DNA of 38,493 nt. Origin: Firmicutes bacterium UBA6811 (lineage in GTDB: Bacteria; Bacillota; SHA-98; UBA4971). The notes under the pieces were generated by a model that had not been told where the DNA came from, did not search any database, and saw only the letters and a list, made by a program, of their open reading frames with translations. Both the position numbers and the translations under genes were made by a program. This document shows, in pieces, positions 32,287 to 38,493 of the stretch (position 1 is its first letter; each line of letters opens with the position of its first letter). The stretch covers positions 79,334 to 117,826 of the forward strand of contig DKEX01000028.1 in NCBI GenBank assembly GCA_002452295.1. Reading direction: 5' to 3'.

Positions 32287-32315
32287 GGCGAGCACACTCC
32301 CGCACAGCAAGTCAG

Positions 32316-32344
32316 ATTATAAGCCACGCCATCCCTGGCGTCAA
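32316..32344 (-). promoter_or_regulatory. Near-consensus sigma-A promoter of yceD-rpmF
   Basis: Minus strand TTGACG (32339-32344, 5/6), 17-base spacer, TATAAT (32316-32321, 6/6). This is the best sigma-A promoter in the window. Start near 32309 gives a leader of about 23 bases to the chosen GTG, which also argues against the TTG start at 32310. Confidence 0.8.
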
Positions 32345-32345
32345 G

Positions 32346-32373
32346 AAAAACCAGCACTAGTGCCGCGCGGCAC
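32346..32373 (-). terminator. Possible terminator after the LysM protein gene
   Basis: On the minus strand GTGCC-GCGC-GGCAC (32360-32373) is followed after 9 bases by TTTTT (32346-32350). The gap between stem and T-run is too long for a textbook intrinsic terminator, but it lies between the LysM gene stop and the yceD promoter, where an end is expected. Confidence 0.35.
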
Positions 32374-32385
32374 CTCGCCCCGCGA

Positions 32386-33261
32386 TCACCCGCCCGATGC
32401 CGCCTTCCGGACGCACGCCTGGTGCTCAGGGTCCACCTTGCCGCTGCCGTGCAGCCTGCTGCCGGCGAAGTGAATGCAGAAATGGCCCGGGAAGCCGTTC
32501 CCCCGCAGGGACTGGCCGCCGTGGGGCATCCCGTTCATCGACGCGGCGATCCTTCGGTCTCCCACCTCCACTATGATGGGTCGTCTCGCCCAGCTCCACC
32601 TGCCTCCATAGACCCGCCTCATGATAGCGGTATCCTCGGAGCTCACAGGCTCCACGTCGGCGTGATAGTGGCCTCCGCGTCGCTTCACCCGAAACGCAAG
32701 GCCGGTACGGACGTCGATCACGGTGGCGTACGACCTGAAGATGTTCCTGGCCTTGTCCCAGTGGAGTGCCTCGACCGGGGAACGATCCCCTCTCGACGGG
32801 ATGTCGCCTGCGCCCGGCACTCGTAGCTCCTGCCCCACCCTGATCACGGACGGGTCGGGGATCTCGTTCGCCCGTGCGATATCCTGCACGCCCACCCCGA
32901 ACTTTGCGGCTATGGTCCACAGGCTGTCCCCCGGGCGCACGACATACGTCTTCATGCGAGCCCTGGCAAGCTCTGATTCAAGTCGATCCCACGTGGATGC
33001 GCCGACGACGCCGTCGACCCCAAGACCGTATTCCCGCTGGAAAGCCCTCACCGCCCGCATCGTGCCGCCACCGAACACCCCGTCACATTCGCCGCCATAG
33101 AACCCAAGGCTCGTGAGCATCTCTTGCAGCCCCAGCACCTCGTCGCCCATCATGCCCTCCTTGAGGGCCTGGGAGGGAGCATGGGCCATCACCTGGCCTG
33201 TACATACGAAGACCGTAGCAGCGAGAGCCACAACCATCAGCTTGTGCGCATGCCCCGGCAT
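32386..33261 (-). CDS. Secreted peptidoglycan-binding and LysM protein with uncharacterised C-terminal domain
   Basis: 291 aa. A signal peptide is visible (hydrophobic core at about 9-20, cleavage near AHA-PSQ), so it is exported. Residues 33-95 form a peptidoglycan-binding-1 domain (MMGDEVLGLQEMLTSLGFY, DGVFGGGTMRAVRAFQ). Residues 104-148 form a LysM domain (TYVVRPGDSLWTIAAKFGV). The rest (165-285) is a domain I cannot name; it has HYHADVEP (198-205), MNGMPHGG and NGFPGHFCIHFAGSRLHG with clustered His and one Cys. I start at ATG 33261, with GAGG 6 bases upstream; TTG 33273 is an alternative. Spore cortex or wall remodelling is a guess from domains and neighbours. Confidence 0.88.
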   Translation of the reverse strand: MPGHAHKLMVVALAATVFVCTGQVMAHAPSQALKEGMMGDEVLGLQEMLTSLGFYGGECDGVFGGGTMRAVRAFQREYGLGVDGVVGASTWDRLESELARARMKTYVVRPGDSLWTIAAKFGVGVQDIARANEIPDPSVIRVGQELRVPGAGDIPSRGDRSPVEALHWDKARNIFRSYATVIDVRTGLAFRVKRRGGHYHADVEPVSSEDTAIMRRVYGGRWSWARRPIIVEVGDRRIAASMNGMPHGGQSLRGNGFPGHFCIHFAGSRLHGSGKVDPEHQACVRKAASGG

Positions 33262-33340
33262 AAGCAGCCTCAAGACCGTCGCCCCCCGCAGCCTGCGGCC
33301 CCCCGCCCGCCCGGCTCAAGTAAGACCCCAGCAGGCTCTA

Positions 33341-34357
33341 TCATTCTCCAGAAGTGGCATTTCTCCTCCTTGCAATCTCATCCAGCGCCTCGAGCGCGTC
33401 GTCGATGTCACCCACCGCCATCACCTTGATGTCTCGCGCAGCGCCCCTGGCCGCACGCTCGTTCTCGAGAGGAACGAGGAAGTACCGGGCGCCTGCGTGC
33501 TCCGCGGCGGCCACTTTCTGCTTCACGCTGCCGATGGGCCCCACGATCCCGTCGAGGCCGATGGTCCCCGTGCCAGCTATGACCTGGCCACCGGTGAGAT
33601 CGCGCGGGTCGAGCTGGTCGAGGATCTCCAGGGTGAACATGAGCCCAGCCGAGGATCCCTTGATTTCGCGCGGGTTTATGCTTATCTCGAGCGGCAGCTC
33701 GTGCGTGACGCTGGGGCTCACCAGTATCCCCACAGCCGCGCGGGCTCGGTCCTCCGGGTGCGGGACCGTGCGCACGGTGAAGTCCTCGATCAGGCCGTCT
33801 CTCCTGATGGTAAGGCCCACGGGCGTTCCGGGCCGTCTCGCACCGATGCTCTTCACGGCTTCGTCGGCGGTGCTCACAGCTTTGCCGTCCACGGCAAGGA
33901 TCACGTCGCCCTCCTGGAGCAGTCCCCTTGCCGGGCTTTCTCTCAACACTTCCTCGACTCTCACCACCGTCTTGACGTGCACGGAGTAGCCCAGCTTTCG
34001 AAGGGCGACCGCCGCTGCTATCACCTCGCTCTCCCGCATCATGCTCTCCATGATCTTCAGGTACTTCTTCATATCCATGCCCCGCGGGACCTCCTGGCTG
34101 CGGGGAACCAGGTCCACCACGGGAGACATGCCCGCTGCAACCGGCGCGAGGATGCCTGCCGGGTGGCTGGTCACCGCCGTGAGCAGGAAAGCTCCCTTCG
34201 CGTCCTTTGTTCCCCTTTCCACGCTCACCATTCGTGCCAGATCCTCGGCCGGACCCGGCGCGATGACCACGTAGTTCCGGGCAAGATAGCCGTGCACCCC
34301 GCCTGCTACCAGGAGAGCCCCGACGAGCGCGAGCGAGACGCGTTTTCGCCTTGTCAC
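33341..34357 (-). CDS. ylbL: YlbL-type membrane-anchored PDZ and Lon-like serine protease
   Basis: 338 aa. One N-terminal membrane helix (about 7-24) anchors an extracytoplasmic protein. A PDZ domain lies at about 125-200 (GLLQEGDVILAVDGKAV), and a Lon (S16) protease domain at about 205-325. The catalytic dyad is Ser236 in EIKGSSAGLMFTLE and Lys279 in GPIGSVKQK. In Bacillus, YlbL has been tied to removal of the SOS-induced division inhibitor YneA; the target here is not known. GTG start with GGGGGAGGT upstream, overlapping the ylbK stop as GTGA. Confidence 0.95.
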   Translation of the reverse strand: MTRRKRVSLALVGALLVAGGVHGYLARNYVVIAPGPAEDLARMVSVERGTKDAKGAFLLTAVTSHPAGILAPVAAGMSPVVDLVPRSQEVPRGMDMKKYLKIMESMMRESEVIAAAVALRKLGYSVHVKTVVRVEEVLRESPARGLLQEGDVILAVDGKAVSTADEAVKSIGARRPGTPVGLTIRRDGLIEDFTVRTVPHPEDRARAAVGILVSPSVTHELPLEISINPREIKGSSAGLMFTLEILDQLDPRDLTGGQVIAGTGTIGLDGIVGPIGSVKQKVAAAEHAGARYFLVPLENERAARGAARDIKVMAVGDIDDALEALDEIARRRNATSGE

Positions 34358-35169
34358 ACAGATACCTCCCCCACCCGCTCCATTATCGCAGGGAGAGCCG
34401 CCCGCGCCGCAGCCCTGCCCCGCTCGATGATCTCGCCTGCCCGGTCGAGCCTGGTCGGGCCGATGTCCGCAAGGTCAGGAGCGATGACCACGTCAGCATC
34501 GAGTATCCGCTGGCGCAATATGGTAAGCTCCATGAGCTCTACGGCAGTCGTGATCACCTCGAATACGTTCTTCACCGGCTCCTTGCGGTGGCGGTCGGGC
34601 GCCCCCCCGACATTGCCCCCGGCTGACACCGCGATGACGAAATCGGCTCCCATCTCCCGGGGCCGGCTGGCCGGCACCCGGTCGAGAACGGCCCCGTCGA
34701 CGAGCAGGCGGCCGCCGACCTTCACCGGCGCCACGATGCCTGGCACGGCTATGCTGGCTCGGATGGCGAGGGCGACCTCGCCGTCTTTCAGGAGCACCTC
34801 CTCGCCGGTCTCGATGTCCACGGCGGTCGCAGCGAAAGGGATGGGGAGCTCGGCAAATGACCTGCCGCGCGTGAGCACCCGCAGGAACTCGAGGATCCTG
34901 TCGCCCGCAATGAGGCCCATCCGGGGGAAACACAGATCCACCAGGCGATCCCACTTGATGTGCATCGCAAGCCGCTCCATCATGCCGAGGTCACGGCACA
35001 CGGCGTACACCCCGCCGACGAGCGCGCCGGCGCTCGAGCCGACTATGACATCGACGGGCACGCCTTTCTCCTCCAGGACCTGGAGCACGCCTATGTGAGC
35101 GAGGCCCCGGGCCGAGCCTGCGCCGAGGGCAAGCCCGATCCTGGGGCGCGGACCTCTGGCAGGCGCCAC
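34354..35169 (-). CDS. ylbK: YlbK/RssA-type patatin-like phospholipase
   Basis: 271 aa. The patatin Ser-Asp dyad is visible: oxyanion-loop region ALGAGSARGLAHIGVL, Ser46 in VGSSAGAL (G-x-S-x-G) and Asp158 in LVDGAVLDRVP. Such enzymes are acyl hydrolases; the physiological substrate is unknown. I chose GTG 35169 because GGGGTGAT lies just upstream and the product then begins close to the patatin fold as in Bacillus YlbK. The frame is open to GTG 35280 (ATG at 35241), but neither has an SD, and the 37 extra residues are not family-like. ylbK-ylbL adjacency is as in Bacillus. Confidence 0.93.
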   Translation of the reverse strand: MAPARGPRPRIGLALGAGSARGLAHIGVLQVLEEKGVPVDVIVGSSAGALVGGVYAVCRDLGMMERLAMHIKWDRLVDLCFPRMGLIAGDRILEFLRVLTRGRSFAELPIPFAATAVDIETGEEVLLKDGEVALAIRASIAVPGIVAPVKVGGRLLVDGAVLDRVPASRPREMGADFVIAVSAGGNVGGAPDRHRKEPVKNVFEVITTAVELMELTILRQRILDADVVIAPDLADIGPTRLDRAGEIIERGRAAARAALPAIMERVGEVSV

Positions 35170-35263
35170 CCCATCACCCCACAGAATAGCTCTATTAGAC
35201 CAAGCACGCAGGTATGCCGGATGATGCGGCCTCCCGGCCATCTCGGCGGTAAGCGGTGGCTTA

Positions 35264-35294
35264 GCATAACACCTCTTCACCCCAAATATACATG
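35264..35294 (+). promoter_or_regulatory. Sigma-E-like promoter candidate for ylbJ
   Basis: On the + strand GCATAAC (35264-35270) and TATACATG (35287-35294) are 16 bases apart, about 50-80 bases before ylbJ. The second box matches the ATACA core of the sigma-E -10 (CATACAnT); the -35 match is poor and spacing one base long. ylbJ is a sigma-E gene in Bacillus, which is the main reason to list this. Confidence 0.3.
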
Positions 35295-35342
35295 TAAGGA
35301 CAACCGGGGAGCAACCAGGTCTCGCACGGAGGTAGGGGCACC

Positions 35343-36626
35343 ATGGACGGTCGGACTCCCATCACTCGACGGGCAGCGTACCTCGTGGCAGCGTGCGCCC
35401 TTTTCGTCACCGCCGCGATAATCGTGTACCCGGACGTGGCGTTTGAGGCGTCGGTGGAGGGCCTGCGGGTCTGGTGGCAGATCGTGTTCCCCGCGCTGCT
35501 TCCGTTCTTCATAGCGGCGGAGGTGCTCATGGCCCTCGGAGTCGTCCATTTCCTGGGGGTTCTCCTCGAGCCGCTCATGCGCCCACTGTTCGACGTGCCC
35601 GGGGTGGGCGCCTTCGCGTTCGCCATGGGACTGACCGGGGGGTACCCTATAGGCGCGCGCATAACGGCAAACCTGCGCAAGCAGAACCTGTGCAACCAGA
35701 TCGAGGGTGAGAGGCTGGTGAGCTTCACCAACACCGCGGATCCGCTTTTCATGGCCGGCGCCGTTGCGGTGGGCATGTTCCACATCTCGTCGCTGGCGCT
35801 TACGATCTGTGGCGCCCACTACATCTCCGCCGTCATCCTCGGGATACTCCTACGACTTCACGGAGGGCCTCAGTTGCGGCGCAACCTCACCCAGGATGGG
35901 CGCAGGGAGAACATATTCGCGCGGGCGCTGTCTGAACTGTATCGCGCCCGGCAGGCGGACGGCAGGGGCCTGGGGCAGCTCTTCGGAGACTCGGTGCGCG
36001 ACTCGGTAAACAGCATGCTCCTCATCGGCGGGTTCATAATGATGTTCTCGGTGATAATCAGGGTGCTCACGGTTGCGGGCGCAACGCAGCTCATCGCAGC
36101 TCCCATCACCCTTGTGCTTGGCCCGCTCGGCCTTGACCCCACGCTCGCGCCGGCGTTCGTGAGCGGGTTCTTCGAGATCACGCTGGGCTCAGAGCTCGCC
36201 AGCAAGGCCGCCGCGCCTCTTCTCCACCGGCTGATGGCGGCGAACGCGATCATCGCCTGGTCGGGGCTGTCGGTCTTCGCGCAGGTCACCACCATGTGCG
36301 CCGGTACCGACATCCGGATGACGCCTTACATGATGTCCCGCGTGGCCCAGGCCGTCATCAGCGGAGCCATGACGCTCCTTCTCCTGAGCCCGGCTGGCCA
36401 GAGCCTTGCTCGAATGGTCGTTCCCGTTTTCGTCACCCAGGCTGCCTCGGAGCGCGTGCCGTTCCTCGTACGCCTTGGGGCCTCTTCCGCCGCCCTTGCG
36501 CGCCTGCTCGCGCTGATGATCGCCGTGTCTGTCGTGATATGGTTCCTGCAGCGGATACGGCTCATCGTGGTGCGGGTGCGGGCAAAGCCTACCCCTTCTT
36601 CTTCAGCTCCTCGGCGCCGCGCCTGA
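35343..36626 (+). CDS. ylbJ: YlbJ, sporulation integral membrane protein
   Basis: 427 aa and the only + strand gene I trust. It has about nine or ten hydrophobic segments and two nucleoside-recognition (Gate) type repeats. The conserved stretches include WWQIVFPALLPFFIAAEVLMA, GLTGGYPIGARI and FTNTADPLFMAGAVAVGMF in the first half, and SGFFEITLGSELAS in the second. YlbJ is needed for spore cortex formation in Bacillus and is made in the mother cell. The ATG has GGAGGT 9 bases upstream. It is divergent from ylbK and its last 38 bases overlap, tail to tail, the end of the coiled-coil gene on the other strand. Confidence 0.95.
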   Translation: MDGRTPITRRAAYLVAACALFVTAAIIVYPDVAFEASVEGLRVWWQIVFPALLPFFIAAEVLMALGVVHFLGVLLEPLMRPLFDVPGVGAFAFAMGLTGGYPIGARITANLRKQNLCNQIEGERLVSFTNTADPLFMAGAVAVGMFHISSLALTICGAHYISAVILGILLRLHGGPQLRRNLTQDGRRENIFARALSELYRARQADGRGLGQLFGDSVRDSVNSMLLIGGFIMMFSVIIRVLTVAGATQLIAAPITLVLGPLGLDPTLAPAFVSGFFEITLGSELASKAAAPLLHRLMAANAIIAWSGLSVFAQVTTMCAGTDIRMTPYMMSRVAQAVISGAMTLLLLSPAGQSLARMVVPVFVTQAASERVPFLVRLGASSAALARLLALMIAVSVVIWFLQRIRLIVVRVRAKPTPSSSAPRRRA

Positions 36627-37047
36627 CTACCTTCAGCGTCCTCTGGAGGTTCTCCTCCATCCTCAGGAGGGTCTGGGCCGCATATTCGTCGGCCCCCCTT
36701 CTTATCTCGTTCGCCAGCGCCTTTGCTTCCTCGAGGATCCTCGCCGCCTCGGCCTCCGCCGCCTTGACCACCTCATCCTGAGACACCAGCGACATCAGGT
36801 GGTCTTTCGCCGAGGCACGGAGCCTCTCCGCCTCCGCAGCGGCCTCGGCGAGGAGCCGGTCCTTCTCCGTGAGCACCGCCTCAGCCTGCTTTACCTCGTC
36901 AGGCAGGGCGATGCGTACCTGGTCGAGTATCTCGAGGATCTCGTACCTGTCCGCCAGCACCCTGTTCAGGAGCGGCACCCTTCGAGCCGACTCAACGGCC
37001 TCCTCGAGCCTGTCCAGGAGATCCACGATCTTGGTCTTGCCCACCAC
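36589..37047 (-). CDS. Coiled-coil protein, ATP-synthase-subunit-b/DivIVA-like
   Basis: 152 aa, almost all helix. KIVDLLDRLEEAVESARRVPLLNRVLADRYEILEILDQVR begins it. A long Ala/Glu/Arg coiled coil follows (AEAERLRASAKDHL, EAEAARILEEAKALANEIRRGADEY), and the end is KKKG. This layout matches small proteins in clostridia found by coaD and annotated as ATPase- or DivIVA-like; true function is unknown. No membrane segment is visible. I start at GTG 37047 (GAGGGGG upstream); GTG 37044 is equivalent. The open frame beyond is inside coaD. It follows coaD by 23 bases and probably shares its operon. Confidence 0.85.
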   Translation of the reverse strand: MVGKTKIVDLLDRLEEAVESARRVPLLNRVLADRYEILEILDQVRIALPDEVKQAEAVLTEKDRLLAEAAAEAERLRASAKDHLMSLVSQDEVVKAAEAEAARILEEAKALANEIRRGADEYAAQTLLRMEENLQRTLKVVRRGAEELKKKG

Positions 37048-37070
37048 GGTTCCCCCTCGTCGCGCCCGGC

Positions 37071-37550
37071 TCACCTGGCAGGGCGAAACTTCTCGGCAAG
37101 GCGACGCGCCACGTGCTCCGGCACAAAGCCCCTCACGCACCCGCCAAAACGCGCCACTTCCCTCACCATGCTCGAACTCAAGAAAGCATACTCGTTGCTT
37201 GTCATCATGAAGACTGTCTCGATGCCCCCTCCTATCTTGCGGTTGACCGAGGCCATCTGAAACTCGTACTCAAAATCGGAAAGCGCCCGCAGGCCCCGGA
37301 CGATCACCTGCGCGTTGTGCTCCCGGGCGAAGTCCACAAGAAGCCCGGAGAAATGCGTGATCTCGACGTTGGCGAGGTGCCTGAGGGCGCTCGCAAGCAT
37401 CTCCGCACGCTCATCAACGGTGAAGAGCGCATCCTTCGCCGGGTTGTTGAGCACCGCCACGACGAGCCTGGAGAACACCTTCGACGCACGCTCCGCGATA
37501 TCCACGTGACCGTTGGTCACCGGGTCGAAGCTGCCTGGATACACGGCCAC
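37071..37550 (-). CDS. coaD: CoaD, phosphopantetheine adenylyltransferase
   Basis: 159 aa. It makes dephospho-CoA from 4'-phosphopantetheine and ATP, the penultimate step in CoA synthesis. The nucleotidyltransferase motif PGSFDPVTNGH includes TNGH at 12-15, and it has VRGLRALSDFEYEFQMASVNR and SSSMVREVA, the second ATP motif. I start at GTG 37550 with GAGG 5 bases upstream, giving the AVYPGSFDP opening. The frame upstream to 37634 lies inside rsmD. It is 7 bases after rsmD; the rsmD-coaD pair is common in Bacillota. Confidence 0.97.
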   Translation of the reverse strand: MAVYPGSFDPVTNGHVDIAERASKVFSRLVVAVLNNPAKDALFTVDERAEMLASALRHLANVEITHFSGLLVDFAREHNAQVIVRGLRALSDFEYEFQMASVNRKIGGGIETVFMMTSNEYAFLSSSMVREVARFGGCVRGFVPEHVARRLAEKFRPAR

Positions 37551-37557
37551 TACTACC

Positions 37558-38208
37558 TCAATCGCCCCCCACTCTGCCGTCGTCTCCGGGGCCGGGAACG
37601 ACGCCCCCGTCAGCAGGCCCGCCGCCGTCAACACGCGGGCCGTCCTCGCCGGACGCGCCGGTCACCCGGTAGAAGGAGACCACGGTACCGCCGAATCTTT
37701 CCTGCCTTACCAGTTTTACATTCGCGCCATGCCCCGGCATCTCCTGCCTGCGCTCGTGCCTCGCCACGATAATGCCGTCTTGCCTGGCAAGCCCGTGTCG
37801 CGCGACAAGCTCCAGGGCCAGGGGAGCAAGGCCGTGGCCGTACGGGGGGTCCAGGAAAACGAGATCGAAAGACTCCTCCTTGCCCGCCAGCACCCGGACA
37901 GCCCACCTCACGTCCCCGTGCACCACCCTGGCCTGGCCTGAAAGGGACGTCTCCTCCAGGTTGCGCCGGATGGCGGCCACCATCCTGGCATCGCATTCAA
38001 CGAACACGGCTAGGCAGGCGCCGCGGCTCAGCGCCTCGATCCCGAGGGCCCCCGTGCCTGCGAACAGATCCAGGCACCTGGTCCCGACGATGCGCGGTGC
38101 CAGGATGTCGAAGACCGACTTCTTGACGCGGTCGGTTGCAGGGCGCGTCCTCATCCCGGGCGCCCCGAAAAGCCGCTTTCCTTTCGCCCGGCCGGCAATC
38201 ACTCGCAT
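37558..38208 (-). CDS. rsmD: RsmD, 16S rRNA (guanine-966-N2)-methyltransferase
   Basis: 216 aa. It methylates G966 of 16S rRNA with SAM. MRVIAGRAKGKRLF opens it, the SAM motif LDLFAGTGALGIEALSRG spans 46-63, and the catalytic DPPY is at 120-123. The last 30 residues are a Gly/Asp-rich tail not usual in the family. ATG start, with GGGGG about 12 bases upstream. The 230 bases before it hold a short ORF and two hairpins but no clear promoter. Confidence 0.95.
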   Translation of the reverse strand: MRVIAGRAKGKRLFGAPGMRTRPATDRVKKSVFDILAPRIVGTRCLDLFAGTGALGIEALSRGACLAVFVECDARMVAAIRRNLEETSLSGQARVVHGDVRWAVRVLAGKEESFDLVFLDPPYGHGLAPLALELVARHGLARQDGIIVARHERRQEMPGHGANVKLVRQERFGGTVVSFYRVTGASGEDGPRVDGGGPADGGVVPGPGDDGRVGGD

Positions 38209-38291
38209 TGCTTATAGTGTCCCCCGGATGGTCCGGATATGGTGCGAATTACCAGTGGAAAACCTGAATAGATCCCGGGGCGGCGCGCAAA

Positions 38292-38360
38292 CTATGACCG
38301 AAAGAAGAGCCGAGGAAAACGGCGCCCACAAGGTGCCGGGGTTCCAAAACCCTCCCCCAT
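38292..38360 (-). CDS. Possible 22-residue leader or small protein upstream of rsmD
   Basis: A minus-strand ATG (38358-38360) has GGAGG 8 bases upstream, an ideal SD, and the frame runs 22 codons to TAG: MGEGFGTPAPCGRRF then PRLFFRS. It lies 83 bases before rsmD on the same strand, after a hairpin at 38393-38416. On the opposite strand an overlapping 22-codon ORF (38294-38362) exists but has no good SD. With so short a frame chance is a serious alternative; the SD is the only positive evidence. Confidence 0.3.
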   Translation of the reverse strand: MGEGFGTPAPCGRRFPRLFFRS

Positions 38361-38392
38361 AAGCTCTTCCTCCGGTTTCTCCTCTCCCACGG

Positions 38393-38424
38393 GATGACGG
38401 TCGCAAGACCGTCGTCTTATTTTT
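38393..38424 (+). terminator. Hairpin with GCAA loop and T-run, + strand terminator-like
   Basis: GATGACGGTC, loop GCAA, GACCGTCGTC, then TTATTTTT: a 10-bp stem with one wobble pair, a stable tetraloop and a U-rich end on the + strand. No convincing + strand gene precedes it. It might end an antisense or small RNA, catch read-through, or act as a leader structure in the minus-strand rsmD transcript. Confidence 0.55.
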
Positions 38425-38442
38425 CGCCCTGCCACAGGCAAG

Positions 38443-38470
38443 AAAAAGCCCGGGCGAACCCCCGCCCGGG
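38443..38470 (-). terminator. Intrinsic terminator of a gene beyond the right edge
   Basis: On the minus strand CCCGGGCG, loop GGGGTT, CGCCCGGG, then CUUUUUCUUG. The 8-bp stem (+ strand 38449-38456 with 38463-38470) and U-run (38443-38447) make a good intrinsic terminator for a minus-strand gene outside the window. It implies that rsmD needs its own promoter between here and 38209. Confidence 0.75.
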
Positions 38471-38493
38471 GCCTGCGACGCAAGGGCCACGGC

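Noticed and set aside
33113..35098. 661-codon + strand frame opposite ylbK, ylbL and the LysM gene
   Set aside because: It spans three genuine minus-strand genes and their gaps, has no domain, and its Ser/Arg-rich composition is that of a shadow frame.
38294..38362. 22-codon + strand frame before the + strand hairpin
   Set aside because: No good SD site and no promoter found; the minus-strand frame over the same bases has the better initiation signal.
38212..38490. 92-codon minus-strand frame at the right edge
   Set aside because: It runs through a strong intrinsic terminator and has no family pattern or SD site.

Overview
The window is about 38 kb of G+C-rich DNA (clearly above 60 percent by eye) from a bacterial chromosome. 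Its content and order point to a spore-forming, high-G+C member of the Bacillota (Firmicutes, clostridial side). It carries codY, trmFO, fapR, rbgA, spoVS, a SigH-like sigma factor, and the ylbJ/ylbK/ylbL and coaD/rsmD neighbourhood, in the order known from Bacillus and Clostridia. Only one gene (ylbJ) is convincingly on the + strand. There are no rRNA or tRNA genes, insertion sequences, prophage genes or CRISPR arrays that I can see.

Reading in the direction of transcription (right to left), the layout is as follows. (1) 38.5-36.6 kb: an incoming terminator, a possible short leader ORF, rsmD, coaD and a coiled-coil protein. (2) 36.6-35.3 kb: the sporulation membrane gene ylbJ on the + strand. 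(3) 35.2-32.4 kb: ylbK (patatin-like), ylbL (PDZ plus Lon-type protease) and a secreted peptidoglycan-binding/LysM protein. (4) 32.3-25.1 kb: yceD-rpmF from a near-consensus sigma-A promoter. Then fapR-plsX-fabH-fabD-fabG-acpP-fabF follows from a promoter with a FapR-type operator and closes with a clear intrinsic terminator. (5) 25.1-17.2 kb: rnc, an uncharacterised protein, spoVS (behind an excellent sigma-H-type promoter), a SigH-like sigma factor, smc and ftsY. (6) 17.2-4.0 kb: a long, tightly packed unit from a very good promoter: ffh, rpsP, khpA, rimM, trmD, rplS, lepB, rbgA, rnhB, yraN, comM, dprA, a Smg/DUF494-like gene, topA and trmFO. (7) 4.0-0.1 kb: xerC(codV)-hslV-hslU-codY from a promoter inside the end of trmFO.

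The genes are mostly housekeeping: protein targeting and secretion (ffh, ftsY, lepB), ribosome parts and maturation (rpsP, rplS, rpmF, rimM, rbgA, khpA, rsmD, yceD), and tRNA modification (trmD, trmFO). The rest serve chromosome handling (smc, topA, xerC, rnhB), DNA uptake processing (dprA, comM), phospholipid/fatty-acid synthesis under FapR, and sporulation.

I did not find a clearly new multi-gene system. The parts most worth a second look are: the rnc-smc interval holding an uncharacterised protein, spoVS with a sigma-H promoter and a SigH-like gene; a cluster of unusual residues in normally invariant motifs (ACP, SMC, RbgA, RNase HII); the uncharacterised C-terminal domain of the LysM protein; and the short ORF plus back-to-back hairpins at the right end. 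Many genes start with GTG or TTG. I moved several starts to codons with good Shine-Dalgarno (SD) spacing, and each entry says why.
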